In this document: positions 27,448 through 34,005 of the stretch, piece by piece
Numbering within the stretch: the stretch's first letter is position 1
Layout: each line of letters starts with the position of its first letter
Assembly: GCA_045129695.1 (NCBI GenBank)
Contig: JBGVJZ010000037.1
Coordinates: forward strand, 62,001 to 126,000
DNA length: 64,000 nucleotides
Direction of reading: 5' to 3'
DNA from: Eshraghiella sp045129695
GTDB taxonomy: Bacteria > Bacillota > Clostridia > Lachnospirales > Lachnospiraceae
Position numbers and translations under genes: made by a program
The notes under the pieces: model-generated
Seen by the model: only the letters and a program-made list of their open reading frames with translations
What the model was told of the DNA's origin: nothing
Database searches by the model: none

Positions 27448-29334
27448 ATGGCAGCGGCACATCGTTCATTTGCTGAATATGTAAAAAAGAAATTTGATAA
27501 TAATTTCTGGGCAGCTGCCGAAAGCTACCTGGAGGCAAACCTTGATTCTTTGGGTATCGAATTAAAGAGAATCCATCGTGCCGGAGAGACGGAGATTTCA
27601 GAGGTCAAGGTAGAACACGTGTGGGTTGAAGACAAACCGGGCATGGAGGTGCATTTCGATGTGGCCATTTCCATTTGGTTTGAAACCCATGAGGGAGATT
27701 ACCATTACGACGATTATGATGAAAATATCGTGTGGATGATGGCTCATTGCCGTGGTGATCTGGATAAGAACCTGGATGATTTTGAAATCCTGCGGGTATC
27801 AAAATACAACGGCAAAAGCCGTGTGAAAGACCCGATGGACGATTCTCTTGTGCCGATTATCCCATATGAAAAGTTGGATGATGTGGCAACAGCATTCTTG
27901 CAGGAATATTATCCGGCGGCACTTCGCATTCCAATGCGTGGTCAAGACCCTGTATGGGTTGACCCGACAGAACTTGCAAAGAACATGGGGTTAACCGTCA
28001 AAAATCAGCGTATCCGTGAAGATGGTTCTGTATTTGGACAGATTTATTTTGATGATACCGATACAGTAATGTACGATGCAAACGAGGATGCAGATGTTCC
28101 TACACACATCAAAGGAAAAACAATTGTTGTGGACCCGCAGATTTATCTGCTTCGAAATCTTGGTTCATTTAATAATACCATTGTCCACGAGTGTGTTCAC
28201 TGGGCGAAGCATCGTAAGGCATTCAAACTGGAACAGCTATTCAATACGGATGCTTCTTACATTAGTTGCGAGGTTGTTGGCGACGCAGATTCCCGCATAT
28301 CCATAAAATCTACAAAGTATATGGAAAAGCAGGCTAATCAGCTTGCACCGAGAATCCAGATGCCGAAGGAACCTTTTACAATAAAGGCTAAAGAATACAT
28401 AGCCTATTTCATGAGACAGACCGATGCAAGGCATACGGTTGATGTCATGGAAATGGTAATCGGGGCATTGGAGCGGGATTATGGTGTTTCAAGACAAGCC
28501 GTAAAAATCCGATTGGTAGAGCTTGGCTTTGAAGAAGCCATCGGCACATTTAACTATGTTGATGGACACTATGTAAAGCCACATGGTTTCCGCAAAGGTG
28601 CTATCAAAGTTAATCAGACATTTACTTTGAGCGCCCAAGACGCTGCAGTTCAGCGTTTTATGAATTTGGAACTCCGTGAAAAGACCGCAAACGGCGATTA
28701 TCTTTTCGTGGATAACCATTTTGTTTATAACGCTCCCCTATATGTCGGTTATAACGAAGATGGTAAACTTGAACTGACTGATTATGCCCGAGCGCATATG
28801 GATGAATGCTGTCTTGCTTTTGATATGGAAATCACAAGCAAGGTAGAATCCACATACCATACTGCCTGTTTCCTTAATCGTGAGCCGAGCGATATAACCT
28901 TTGATATTACATATCACAACGGATATCAAAACGCGCCGCAATCGCGCCAGGTAGAGATGAGGAAAAAGCAACAGGCTGAATGGTTGGAAATTCGCAGGCA
29001 GATGACGGATGACCCTGAACAGTGTATGGATTTATTGCTTGATTGGCGTGGAATGAAGTACACGGACCTTGGTGATGCGATTGACCGTGACCCTAAAACA
29101 ATCAGCCGAACAGTGAAAGGAACAACAAATCCATCTGTTGAAACAGCGGTTCTTATTTGCTTTGGCATGAACCTTCCTCCTGTTATCAGTGAAAAGCTGT
29201 TGGATGTTTTGAATTGCAAGTTAAAGCCTATGAATCCAGATCATCAGTGGATTAGCGAGGCTTTGCACGTGAAGTATCCGGAGCCATTGTGGGCAGTCAG
29301 AGAGTATTTGGAACAGTACGGTGTAAATATTTAA
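27448..29334 (+). CDS. ImmA/IrrE-type zinc metallopeptidase with C-terminal HTH domain
   Basis: 628 residues. The centre carries FNNTIVHECVHWAKHRKAFK with HExxH at 247-251, as in ImmA/IrrE (DUF955) peptidases, which cleave repressors. Residues from about 536 (YTDLGDAIDRDPKTISRTVK) form a Cro/C1-type HTH that continues through GTTNPSVETAVLICFGM. The N-terminal 200 residues are acidic and unrecognised. AGGAGG lies 6 bases before ATG 27448. Peptidase plus HTH in one chain suggests a regulator that reads DNA and removes a partner repressor. The gene is more GC-rich than the methylases before it. Confidence 0.75.
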   Translation: MAAAHRSFAEYVKKKFDNNFWAAAESYLEANLDSLGIELKRIHRAGETEISEVKVEHVWVEDKPGMEVHFDVAISIWFETHEGDYHYDDYDENIVWMMAHCRGDLDKNLDDFEILRVSKYNGKSRVKDPMDDSLVPIIPYEKLDDVATAFLQEYYPAALRIPMRGQDPVWVDPTELAKNMGLTVKNQRIREDGSVFGQIYFDDTDTVMYDANEDADVPTHIKGKTIVVDPQIYLLRNLGSFNNTIVHECVHWAKHRKAFKLEQLFNTDASYISCEVVGDADSRISIKSTKYMEKQANQLAPRIQMPKEPFTIKAKEYIAYFMRQTDARHTVDVMEMVIGALERDYGVSRQAVKIRLVELGFEEAIGTFNYVDGHYVKPHGFRKGAIKVNQTFTLSAQDAAVQRFMNLELREKTANGDYLFVDNHFVYNAPLYVGYNEDGKLELTDYARAHMDECCLAFDMEITSKVESTYHTACFLNREPSDITFDITYHNGYQNAPQSRQVEMRKKQQAEWLEIRRQMTDDPEQCMDLLLDWRGMKYTDLGDAIDRDPKTISRTVKGTTNPSVETAVLICFGMNLPPVISEKLLDVLNCKLKPMNPDHQWISEALHVKYPEPLWAVREYLEQYGVNI

Positions 29335-29355
29335 AAATTTTTTTCATAAAAAAAC

Positions 29356-29370
29356 GGACATGGCGTGTCC
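29356..29370. promoter_or_regulatory. 15-bp palindrome, copy 1
   Basis: GGACATGGCGTGTCC: five perfectly paired bases on each arm. It differs from the copy at 30539-30553 at one base only and lies 20 bases before the start of the unknown gene. It is either an operator or an RNA hairpin in the ribosome-binding region. Confidence 0.55.
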
Positions 29371-29390
29371 GGTGAAATGGGGGTGACATG

Positions 29391-30416
29391 ATGGGATTAA
29401 CCATGCTTGAGATGATAGATAACAGGTTGGCGCACTTTTTTCCGCAGCCGGAATTATACGATGTTTCTCCGTTTAGCATTGAGAATCTGCGTGATTGTAT
29501 CATCATGTTCATTCTTAAAGATGCGTACTATTTGACTGAGCCGAAACAATCGTTAAGAGAAAATCGAGGAACGGATGCTGACGATGTAAGAATGCGTGAC
29601 AGCAGAAATATTGCATATACTCAGCATTATCGAGACCTTCAGTATAATCATGTAAAAAATGACTTAGGTATTGAAATACCGGAGTTGCTTTCTGCGGATG
29701 TTGAAACCATGCGTGGAAAACTGCAGGGGCATAATATTACCCCGATGCAGTATTTTGAATTAAATACGCTTGCAGACCATCCACTGCTTAAAGCTATCGT
29801 AAATAAGCGAATCTGTGACGTAAAGAAAATATCCAATGCAACCTTCCTTGAATATATGCAGGATTATGATAAATTGGTAAGCCTGCTTCTTAAAAAACTG
29901 GATGGCTCGGATGAGGATGTTATTTTCGGTACAATCGCCTTGTTTACATTAGAATGGAAATATAATGTAGAACTGTTTTATTCCTGTGCAGTCAATGCGG
30001 AAGAAGTAGGGGTTCAGGATGTTCCGGTGCATCGCCTGGCGGGATTATGCGCCGAACTTTCAATGCCGTTAGCACCGGATTTTACACAGATGCTTCATAC
30101 AGAAAGTCGATTTGTCCTACACAGGCTGAAACTGGTACCAACCGTATATACCGCATCGGAATCAGATTGGGATGAAGTAAAAGATAAAATATGCCATTAT
30201 CAGACGGCCAGATATTATATTGAGAAAGAGATTGTACGCAAATGGGATATGGCAGGTTTCTTTGCCCGATACACCACAAGAGAACAGTGGGCAAAATTCT
30301 TCCGGGAACACTATGATTTAAGCCAAATCTACGTTCCGAAGGAATGGAATAATAAACGCATTCGCTATATGAGAAGTATTTATAGTGCGATGATTAAGAA
30401 CCAACCTACACCATAA
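29391..30416 (+). CDS. Unrecognised 341-residue protein at the end of the restriction-modification operon
   Basis: I do not recognise a family. The protein is soluble and mostly helical, with no signal or membrane segment. It starts MGLTMLEMIDNRLAHFFPQ and has repeated charged helices, for example MQDYDKLVSLLLKKLDGSDE and IVRKWDMAGFFARYTTREQW, plus an Arg/Tyr-rich C-terminus. No cysteine cluster, P-loop or nuclease signature is visible. It follows the peptidase gene after 56 bases and is flanked by two near-identical 15-bp palindromes. GGGGGTGA lies before tandem ATG codons (29388, 29391). It could be a specificity, immunity or effector partner of the operon. Confidence 0.65.
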   Translation: MGLTMLEMIDNRLAHFFPQPELYDVSPFSIENLRDCIIMFILKDAYYLTEPKQSLRENRGTDADDVRMRDSRNIAYTQHYRDLQYNHVKNDLGIEIPELLSADVETMRGKLQGHNITPMQYFELNTLADHPLLKAIVNKRICDVKKISNATFLEYMQDYDKLVSLLLKKLDGSDEDVIFGTIALFTLEWKYNVELFYSCAVNAEEVGVQDVPVHRLAGLCAELSMPLAPDFTQMLHTESRFVLHRLKLVPTVYTASESDWDEVKDKICHYQTARYYIEKEIVRKWDMAGFFARYTTREQWAKFFREHYDLSQIYVPKEWNNKRIRYMRSIYSAMIKNQPTP

Positions 30417-30473
30417 TCCCGTTTTTCCGATTTTTCGTTCTTAAAAGCCTTCATAAAATTTAGATAAAATTAA

Positions 30474-30516
30474 GCCAGAACATGAGAGTAAATACTCTTC
30501 GTGTTCTGGCTTTTTT
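30474..30516 (+). terminator. Strong intrinsic terminator closing the island operon
   Basis: GCCAGAACA pairs with TGTTCTGGC, with a further inner GAGAGT/ACTCT stem, and is followed by six T. It separates the island from the phage early region. Confidence 0.85.
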
Positions 30517-30538
30517 GCGTTTTACGGCAATTTTTAGC

Positions 30539-30553
30539 GGACACGGCGTGTCC
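30539..30553. promoter_or_regulatory. 15-bp palindrome, copy 2 (probable operator)
   Basis: GGACACGGCGTGTCC has 6-bp perfect arms around GGC. It lies 28 bp upstream of a TATAAA at 30581-30586, so a bound protein would cover the -35 region of the promoter of the phage leader RNA. Confidence 0.6.
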
Positions 30554-30586
30554 ATCGCAGAAAAAAATTCCAGTGTAAACTATAAA

Positions 30587-30817
30587 TAAAAACGCCTGAC
30601 ATTGAGACGGGTACACAGAAATGCGTATCCATCTGAGTGCCAGACACTCAAATAAAAAATATTCCAATGCCCGAAGTGGTCGACCTTAAGGCGGCGGGAT
30701 ACATCAAGAGTCAAATTCACGGTATAGCCGTGGACTGACCAAAGATGTACCCACCGTACTTTGCCATGCCCATTTTCGGTATCAGAGTCGGTGTGTAGCA
30801 TCACATCGGCTCTTTTT
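30587..30817 (+). ncRNA. Structured leader RNA ending in an intrinsic terminator (candidate cis-regulator)
   Basis: A 230-base non-coding stretch with nested stems. A long stem CTGACATTGAGA/TCTGAGTGCCAG encloses GGGTAC/GTATCC. A competing hairpin GAGTG-ccaga-CACTC uses the same right arm. A jointed stem GGGATACATC...GATGTACCC encloses AGTC/GACT and CACGG/CCGTG. A final 11-bp stem GAGTCGGTGTG/CACATCGGCTC is followed by TTTTT. It lies directly before the early phage operon, which includes a DUF2800 gene. A published RNA called the DUF2800 motif precedes such operons in Firmicutes phages, and this may be a member. Confidence 0.6.
30785..30817 (+). terminator. Intrinsic terminator inside the phage leader
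   Basis: An 11-bp stem with two G-U pairs, a 6-base loop and five T, 50 bases before the first early gene. Transcription of the whole early operon must pass it, so attenuation or antitermination is likely. Confidence 0.75.
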
Positions 30818-30867
30818 GTGTTCCTGCCGCCACCCAGTCGGGCGGAAAAGAAAGGCAGGGACTTTAA

Positions 30868-31356
30868 ATGAGAAAGTTCAAAACAGCGGAAGACAACCGT
30901 ACAAATTACATCTATTACTTCAACGATGGTACAAGCTACACCATCACTCCCGGCGAAAACGGAGAGAACGCAACCATTATCTCACAGCTTCACGGCATGG
31001 ACGATGAAGAACTGGATGCACAGCGTAGAGAGGCATATCACTGTCCGGTTCACTTGGACGGCTACCACGATGGGGACGGCGACGATGCGGATGACCGCAA
31101 CCCATACCTTGAGGACGATACCTACAATCCTCTGCAGCAGATTCTCACTTCTATCGCAAACGAGGAGCGTTCCGTTCGTATGGAAAAGCTGAAGGTGGCT
31201 CTTTCGGAACTGACGGACAAGCAGAAGGATACCGTTATCAAGAAGTTCTATCGTGGCATGACCAACGTGCAGATTGCAGCAGAAGAAGGTGTTTCAGAGG
31301 CAGCCATCCGTAACAGGCTCACGAAGATTTACGCAACGCTGAAAAAGAAAATTTAA
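30868..31356 (+). CDS. Phage sigma-70 region 4-like protein
   Basis: 162 residues. The C-terminal 60 residues contain LSELTDKQKDTVIKKFYRGM, then TNVQIAAEEGVSEAAIRNRL, a sigma region 4 / LuxR-like HTH that would bind a -35-like element. The N-terminal 100 residues are acidic (DGYHDGDGDDADDRNPYLED) with no region 2, so it is not a complete sigma factor. It is the first gene of the early operon. Its Shine-Dalgarno (GCAGGGA) is part of a hairpin CCTGCCGCC...GGCGG...GGCAGG, which may limit translation. Confidence 0.75.
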   Translation: MRKFKTAEDNRTNYIYYFNDGTSYTITPGENGENATIISQLHGMDDEELDAQRREAYHCPVHLDGYHDGDGDDADDRNPYLEDDTYNPLQQILTSIANEERSVRMEKLKVALSELTDKQKDTVIKKFYRGMTNVQIAAEEGVSEAAIRNRLTKIYATLKKKI

Positions 31357-31366
31357 AAAAGTTTGA

Positions 31367-31416
31367 TTTGAGGGGGTTCGATTCCCCCTCATTTTTCGCT
31401 TATGGACAGAGGGGTG
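31367..31416 (+). repeat. Dispersed 50-base repeat with T-arm-like hairpin, copy 1
   Basis: GAGGGGG-ttcgatt-CCCCCTC then ATTTTTCGCTTATGGACAG. The hairpin core GGTTCGATTCC equals a tRNA T arm. A second copy at 35997-36044 shares GGGGTTCGATTCC and ATTTTTCGCTTAT but has lost the right arm. In this copy the 7-bp stem followed by ATTTTT may act as a terminator. Confidence 0.7.
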
Positions 31417-31447
31417 AAAAAAACTCCTCGGAAAGGAGCCAAGTGCA

Positions 31448-31666
31448 ATGGTAAAACACAAAATCTCTATTAACATTGCAAAACCCGGCGGCACACCTTC
31501 TCCGGTAGTCCGAAGCGGAACGATGCAGATTCGCAAGAGAATACTTGATTTTCTCTTTGGTCAGCAGGTAAACGTCCTTGTTCTGTCCCCCGGCGACTCG
31601 GTGCAGACTGTCGAGATTCACGAACTGAAAGGAGGCGAAAACCATGACAAACGCAAACAAGTTTAA
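31448..31666 (+). CDS. Small conserved-type phage protein, function unknown
   Basis: 72 residues: MVKHKISINIAKPGGTPSPV, then a helix RKRILDFLFG and a beta-like C-terminal half QVNVLVLSPGDSVQTVEIHE. AAAGGAG lies 10 bases before ATG. The reading frame overlaps the next gene by 23 bases. It has no enzyme motif and probably one small alpha/beta domain. Position in the early operon suggests a replication or takeover accessory. Confidence 0.65.
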   Translation: MVKHKISINIAKPGGTPSPVVRSGTMQIRKRILDFLFGQQVNVLVLSPGDSVQTVEIHELKGGENHDKRKQV

Positions 31667-31997
31667 CCTGCTCCTTGATGTGGTGAAGCTGATGCACTCG
31701 TTGGCAGACGGACTGGAGGCTGTGGCTTATGCATTCGCAGACAGCCAGGAAATCTTCGTTGAAGCCAAGGAAGTGTCGAAGCCTGTCGAAACAGGACAAC
31801 CCACAAAACAGATAGCAGCAGAAAAAACACCTTCATTGGCAGATGTCCGTGCCGTGCTTGCGGTAAAAACGCAGAACGGAATGACAACCGAGGTCAAGGG
31901 TCTGATTACCAAGTACGGTGGCACCAAGTTGTCAGATGTGGATCCGAAGCATTACGCAGACCTTATTAAGGATGCGGAGGTGCTTGGCAATGGGTAA
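31644..31997 (+). CDS. Phage early protein with C-terminal helical domain, function unknown
   Basis: 117 residues. The N-terminal helix LLLDVVKLMHSLADGLEAVA, a Pro/Thr/Lys-rich linker, and a C-terminal LADVRAVLAVKTQNGMTTEV, then VKGLITKYGGTKLSDVDPKH. The last part resembles the helical tail found in many Firmicutes phage proteins next to DUF2800; some are labelled rrp5 in databases without basis. AAAGGAGG lies 8 bases before ATG. It overlaps the DUF2800 gene by 8 bases. Confidence 0.65.
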   Translation: MTNANKFNLLLDVVKLMHSLADGLEAVAYAFADSQEIFVEAKEVSKPVETGQPTKQIAAEKTPSLADVRAVLAVKTQNGMTTEVKGLITKYGGTKLSDVDPKHYADLIKDAEVLGNG

Positions 31998-33126
31998 TCA
32001 CGCACTTCTTTCTCCTTCCAGTTCCCACAGGTGGTTATCGTGTACACCGAGTGCAGTCCTGGAAACGGAGTTTGAAAACAAGAGCAGTAACGCTGCCGAA
32101 GAAGGTACCGCCTTTCATGCACTGTGCGAACACAAGCTGAAGAAGGCGCTCCGCAGACGCAGTAAAAGACCCGTTTCCGCATTTAACACCGATGAGATGG
32201 AAGAACACTCTGACGGCTATGTGGAGTTTGTGTTGGAGCAACTTGAAAAAGCAAAGCAGACCTGCCCTGATCCACTGGTGCTGATTGAGCAGAAGGTTGA
32301 CCTATCGGATTTTGTACCGGGGTCGTATGGAACGGCAGACTGTCTTATGGTTTCAGACGATACCCTGCACATTATTGATGCGAAGTACGGACTCGGAGTC
32401 CTTGTGGATGCGGAACGAAATACGCAGCTCATGTGTTACGGCATCGCAGCCCTTGGTGTCTATGAAAGCCTGTATGACATCAAAGAAGTTTCCCTCTCAA
32501 TATTCCAGCCAAGACGTGAGAATGTTCAAACGTGGACGGTATCCGTGGAGGATTTGAAGGATTGGGCGGAAAACGAACTGAAACCCAAGGCACAAATGGC
32601 TGCCAAGGGCGAAGGCGAATATTGTCCCGGAGAGTGGTGTCAGTTCTGCCGTGCAGCGGTCAAGTGCCGTGCAAGGGCAGCAGAAAAACTCCGTATTGCA
32701 GAGGAAGAATTCAAACTACCACCTTTACTTACTGATGAAGAGATTGAATCCATTCTTCCGATGTTGCCAGATATCACCAAGTGGGCAAACGAAATCAGTG
32801 CTTATGCCCTGGAGGCGGCACTAAACCACGGTAAGCAGTGGAGCGGGTTCAAGGTTGTGGAAGGTCGTTCTAACCGTAAGTTTTCCGATGAGGATGCGGT
32901 GGCGGCGGCAGCCAAGGAACACGGTTACACAGATATTTACCGTCAGAGTCTTATCACGCTGACCGAAATGCAGAAGCTGATGGGCAAAAAGCAGTTCGAG
33001 GAAATCCTGGGCGGCCTCGTAATCAAACCACCCGGAAAGCCTACCCTCGTTCCCCTTTCGGATAAGAGGCAGGCAATGAATGTTTCAGACGCAAAAAACG
33101 AATTCAATGAAATTATGGAGGATTAA
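31990..33126 (+). CDS. DUF2800 Cas4/RecB-like PD-(D/E)XK nuclease with probable Fe-S cluster
   Basis: 378 residues. GTAFHALCEHKL, Asp117 (YGTADCLM) and Asp130-Ala-Lys132 (IIDAKYGLGVL), followed by NTQLMCYGIAAL, give a RecB-type nuclease core. Cys217, Cys220 and Cys226 (C-X2-C-X5-C in WCQFCRAAVKC), with Cys18 at the N-terminus, match the Fe-S ring of Cas4/AddB nucleases. It should resect double-stranded DNA ends to give single strands for the adjacent DUF2815 protein. ATG 31990 is chosen over 31918 because GGAGGTG lies just before it. Confidence 0.85.
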   Translation: MGNHALLSPSSSHRWLSCTPSAVLETEFENKSSNAAEEGTAFHALCEHKLKKALRRRSKRPVSAFNTDEMEEHSDGYVEFVLEQLEKAKQTCPDPLVLIEQKVDLSDFVPGSYGTADCLMVSDDTLHIIDAKYGLGVLVDAERNTQLMCYGIAALGVYESLYDIKEVSLSIFQPRRENVQTWTVSVEDLKDWAENELKPKAQMAAKGEGEYCPGEWCQFCRAAVKCRARAAEKLRIAEEEFKLPPLLTDEEIESILPMLPDITKWANEISAYALEAALNHGKQWSGFKVVEGRSNRKFSDEDAVAAAAKEHGYTDIYRQSLITLTEMQKLMGKKQFEEILGGLVIKPPGKPTLVPLSDKRQAMNVSDAKNEFNEIMED

Positions 33127-33130
33127 TATT

Positions 33131-33679
33131 ATGGCAAACGTAAACAGAACTAAGGTTATCACTGGCAAGAACACTCGTCTTTCTTACTTCCACGGATGGG
33201 AGCCTGTCAGCATCAATGGCGGTGCTGAAAAATATTCCGTATCTGTGCTGATTCCGAAGGACGATACCGAAACCATCAACGCTATCAACGCTGCGGTGGA
33301 TGCTGCGATTGAGGAGGGCATCGCCAAGTTCGGCGGCAAGAAGCCTAACAAGGGTGCTATCAAGTTGCCTCTTCGTGATGGCGATGTTGAGCGTGACGAT
33401 GACGCCTATAAGGGTCATTACTTCGTGAACGCCAACAGCACCACTGCACCTCAGATTGTGGACAAGGCTGTGAAGCCTATCCTTGACCGTGACGAGGTCT
33501 ACTCCGGCTGTTATGCGAGAGTGTCCTTGAACTTCTATGCATTTAACTCCAACGGCAATCGCGGTGTTGCCTGTGGTCTTGGCAACATCCAGAAAATCCG
33601 TGACGGTGAGTATCTCGGCGGCCGTACTTCCGCAACCGATGACTTCTCCACTGTTGAGGATGACGATTTCCTGGCTTAA
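33131..33679 (+). CDS. DUF2815 single-stranded-DNA-binding/annealing protein
   Basis: 182 residues. TKVITGKNTRLSYFHGWEPV, then KYSVSVLIPKDDTETI, then VSLNFYAFNSNGNRGVACGL is the DUF2815 pattern, an OB-fold-like ssDNA-binding protein of phages. It follows the nuclease after 4 bases, so the pair forms an exonuclease plus ssDNA-binding recombination module. The C-terminus TVEDDDFLA is acidic, as in many SSB proteins that dock partners. Confidence 0.85.
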   Translation: MANVNRTKVITGKNTRLSYFHGWEPVSINGGAEKYSVSVLIPKDDTETINAINAAVDAAIEEGIAKFGGKKPNKGAIKLPLRDGDVERDDDAYKGHYFVNANSTTAPQIVDKAVKPILDRDEVYSGCYARVSLNFYAFNSNGNRGVACGLGNIQKIRDGEYLGGRTSATDDFSTVEDDDFLA

Positions 33680-33693
33680 GTGTAACCCCTGGA

Positions 33694-33717
33694 AGGCGGT
33701 GTGAAATACCACCGTCT
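33694..33717 (+). other. Intercistronic hairpin before the small membrane protein gene
   Basis: AGGCGGTG-tgaaatac-CACCGTCT, 8-bp stem with one G-U pair and no T tract. A second, longer hairpin lies on the other side of the next gene. Confidence 0.4.
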
Positions 33718-33755
33718 GCCTCAAACGAAAATTACGAAATACGAGGTAAAACGAT

Positions 33756-33947
33756 ATGAACGAATTATACGAATTTATGAAACAGGTCGATGTGATTGTG
33801 CTTTTCTGCCTGATCTACGGTCTTGCCATCAACGGCATCGTGTGGACGGTATGTGAGGTTATCCGCTTTATCGTTAAGAAGGTCAAAGCCTTCCGTGAAA
33901 AGCGTAAGCAGAAAAAGGCTGCACAGAATGAAGATGTGACCGAGTAA
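33756..33947 (+). CDS. Small phage membrane protein
   Basis: 63 residues. One membrane helix (VIVLFCLIYGLAINGIVWTV) and a strongly basic tail (VKKVKAFREKRKQKKAAQ) that should face the cytoplasm. ACGAGGT lies before ATG. It sits between the recombination module and the DNA polymerase, flanked by hairpins. It might tether replication proteins to the membrane or block superinfection; neither is shown. Confidence 0.6.
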   Translation: MNELYEFMKQVDVIVLFCLIYGLAINGIVWTVCEVIRFIVKKVKAFREKRKQKKAAQNEDVTE

Positions 33948-33949
33948 AC

Positions 33950-33990
33950 ATGACGGGCGGCGGAGGATATTCTTCTGCCGCCTTTGTCAT
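33950..33990 (+). other. Long intercistronic hairpin before the DNA polymerase gene
   Basis: ATGAC...GTCAT outside and GGCGGCGGAGGA/TCTTCTGCCGCC inside give about 16 paired positions. Only TTTG follows, so termination would be weak; RNA processing or polymerase pausing is possible. Confidence 0.45.
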
Positions 33991-34005
33991 AGAAAGGAAT
34001 GTGCT

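Noticed and set aside
22132..30416. BREX, DISARM, classical type I or type III system
   Set aside because: No PglZ, BrxC, BrxL, DrmA or DrmB, no HsdR motor and no separate HsdS or Res subunit are seen; only methylases, a nuclease-methylase fusion, a peptidase and an unknown protein.
30580..30804. 74-codon minus-strand frame in the phage leader
   Set aside because: The region has strong nested RNA stems and a plus-strand terminator; the minus frame has no ribosome binding site and a composition unlike neighbouring proteins.
31367..31416. T-arm sequence GGTTCGATTCC as a tRNA gene
   Set aside because: There is no acceptor, D arm or anticodon stem around either copy; only the T-arm-like hairpin is present.
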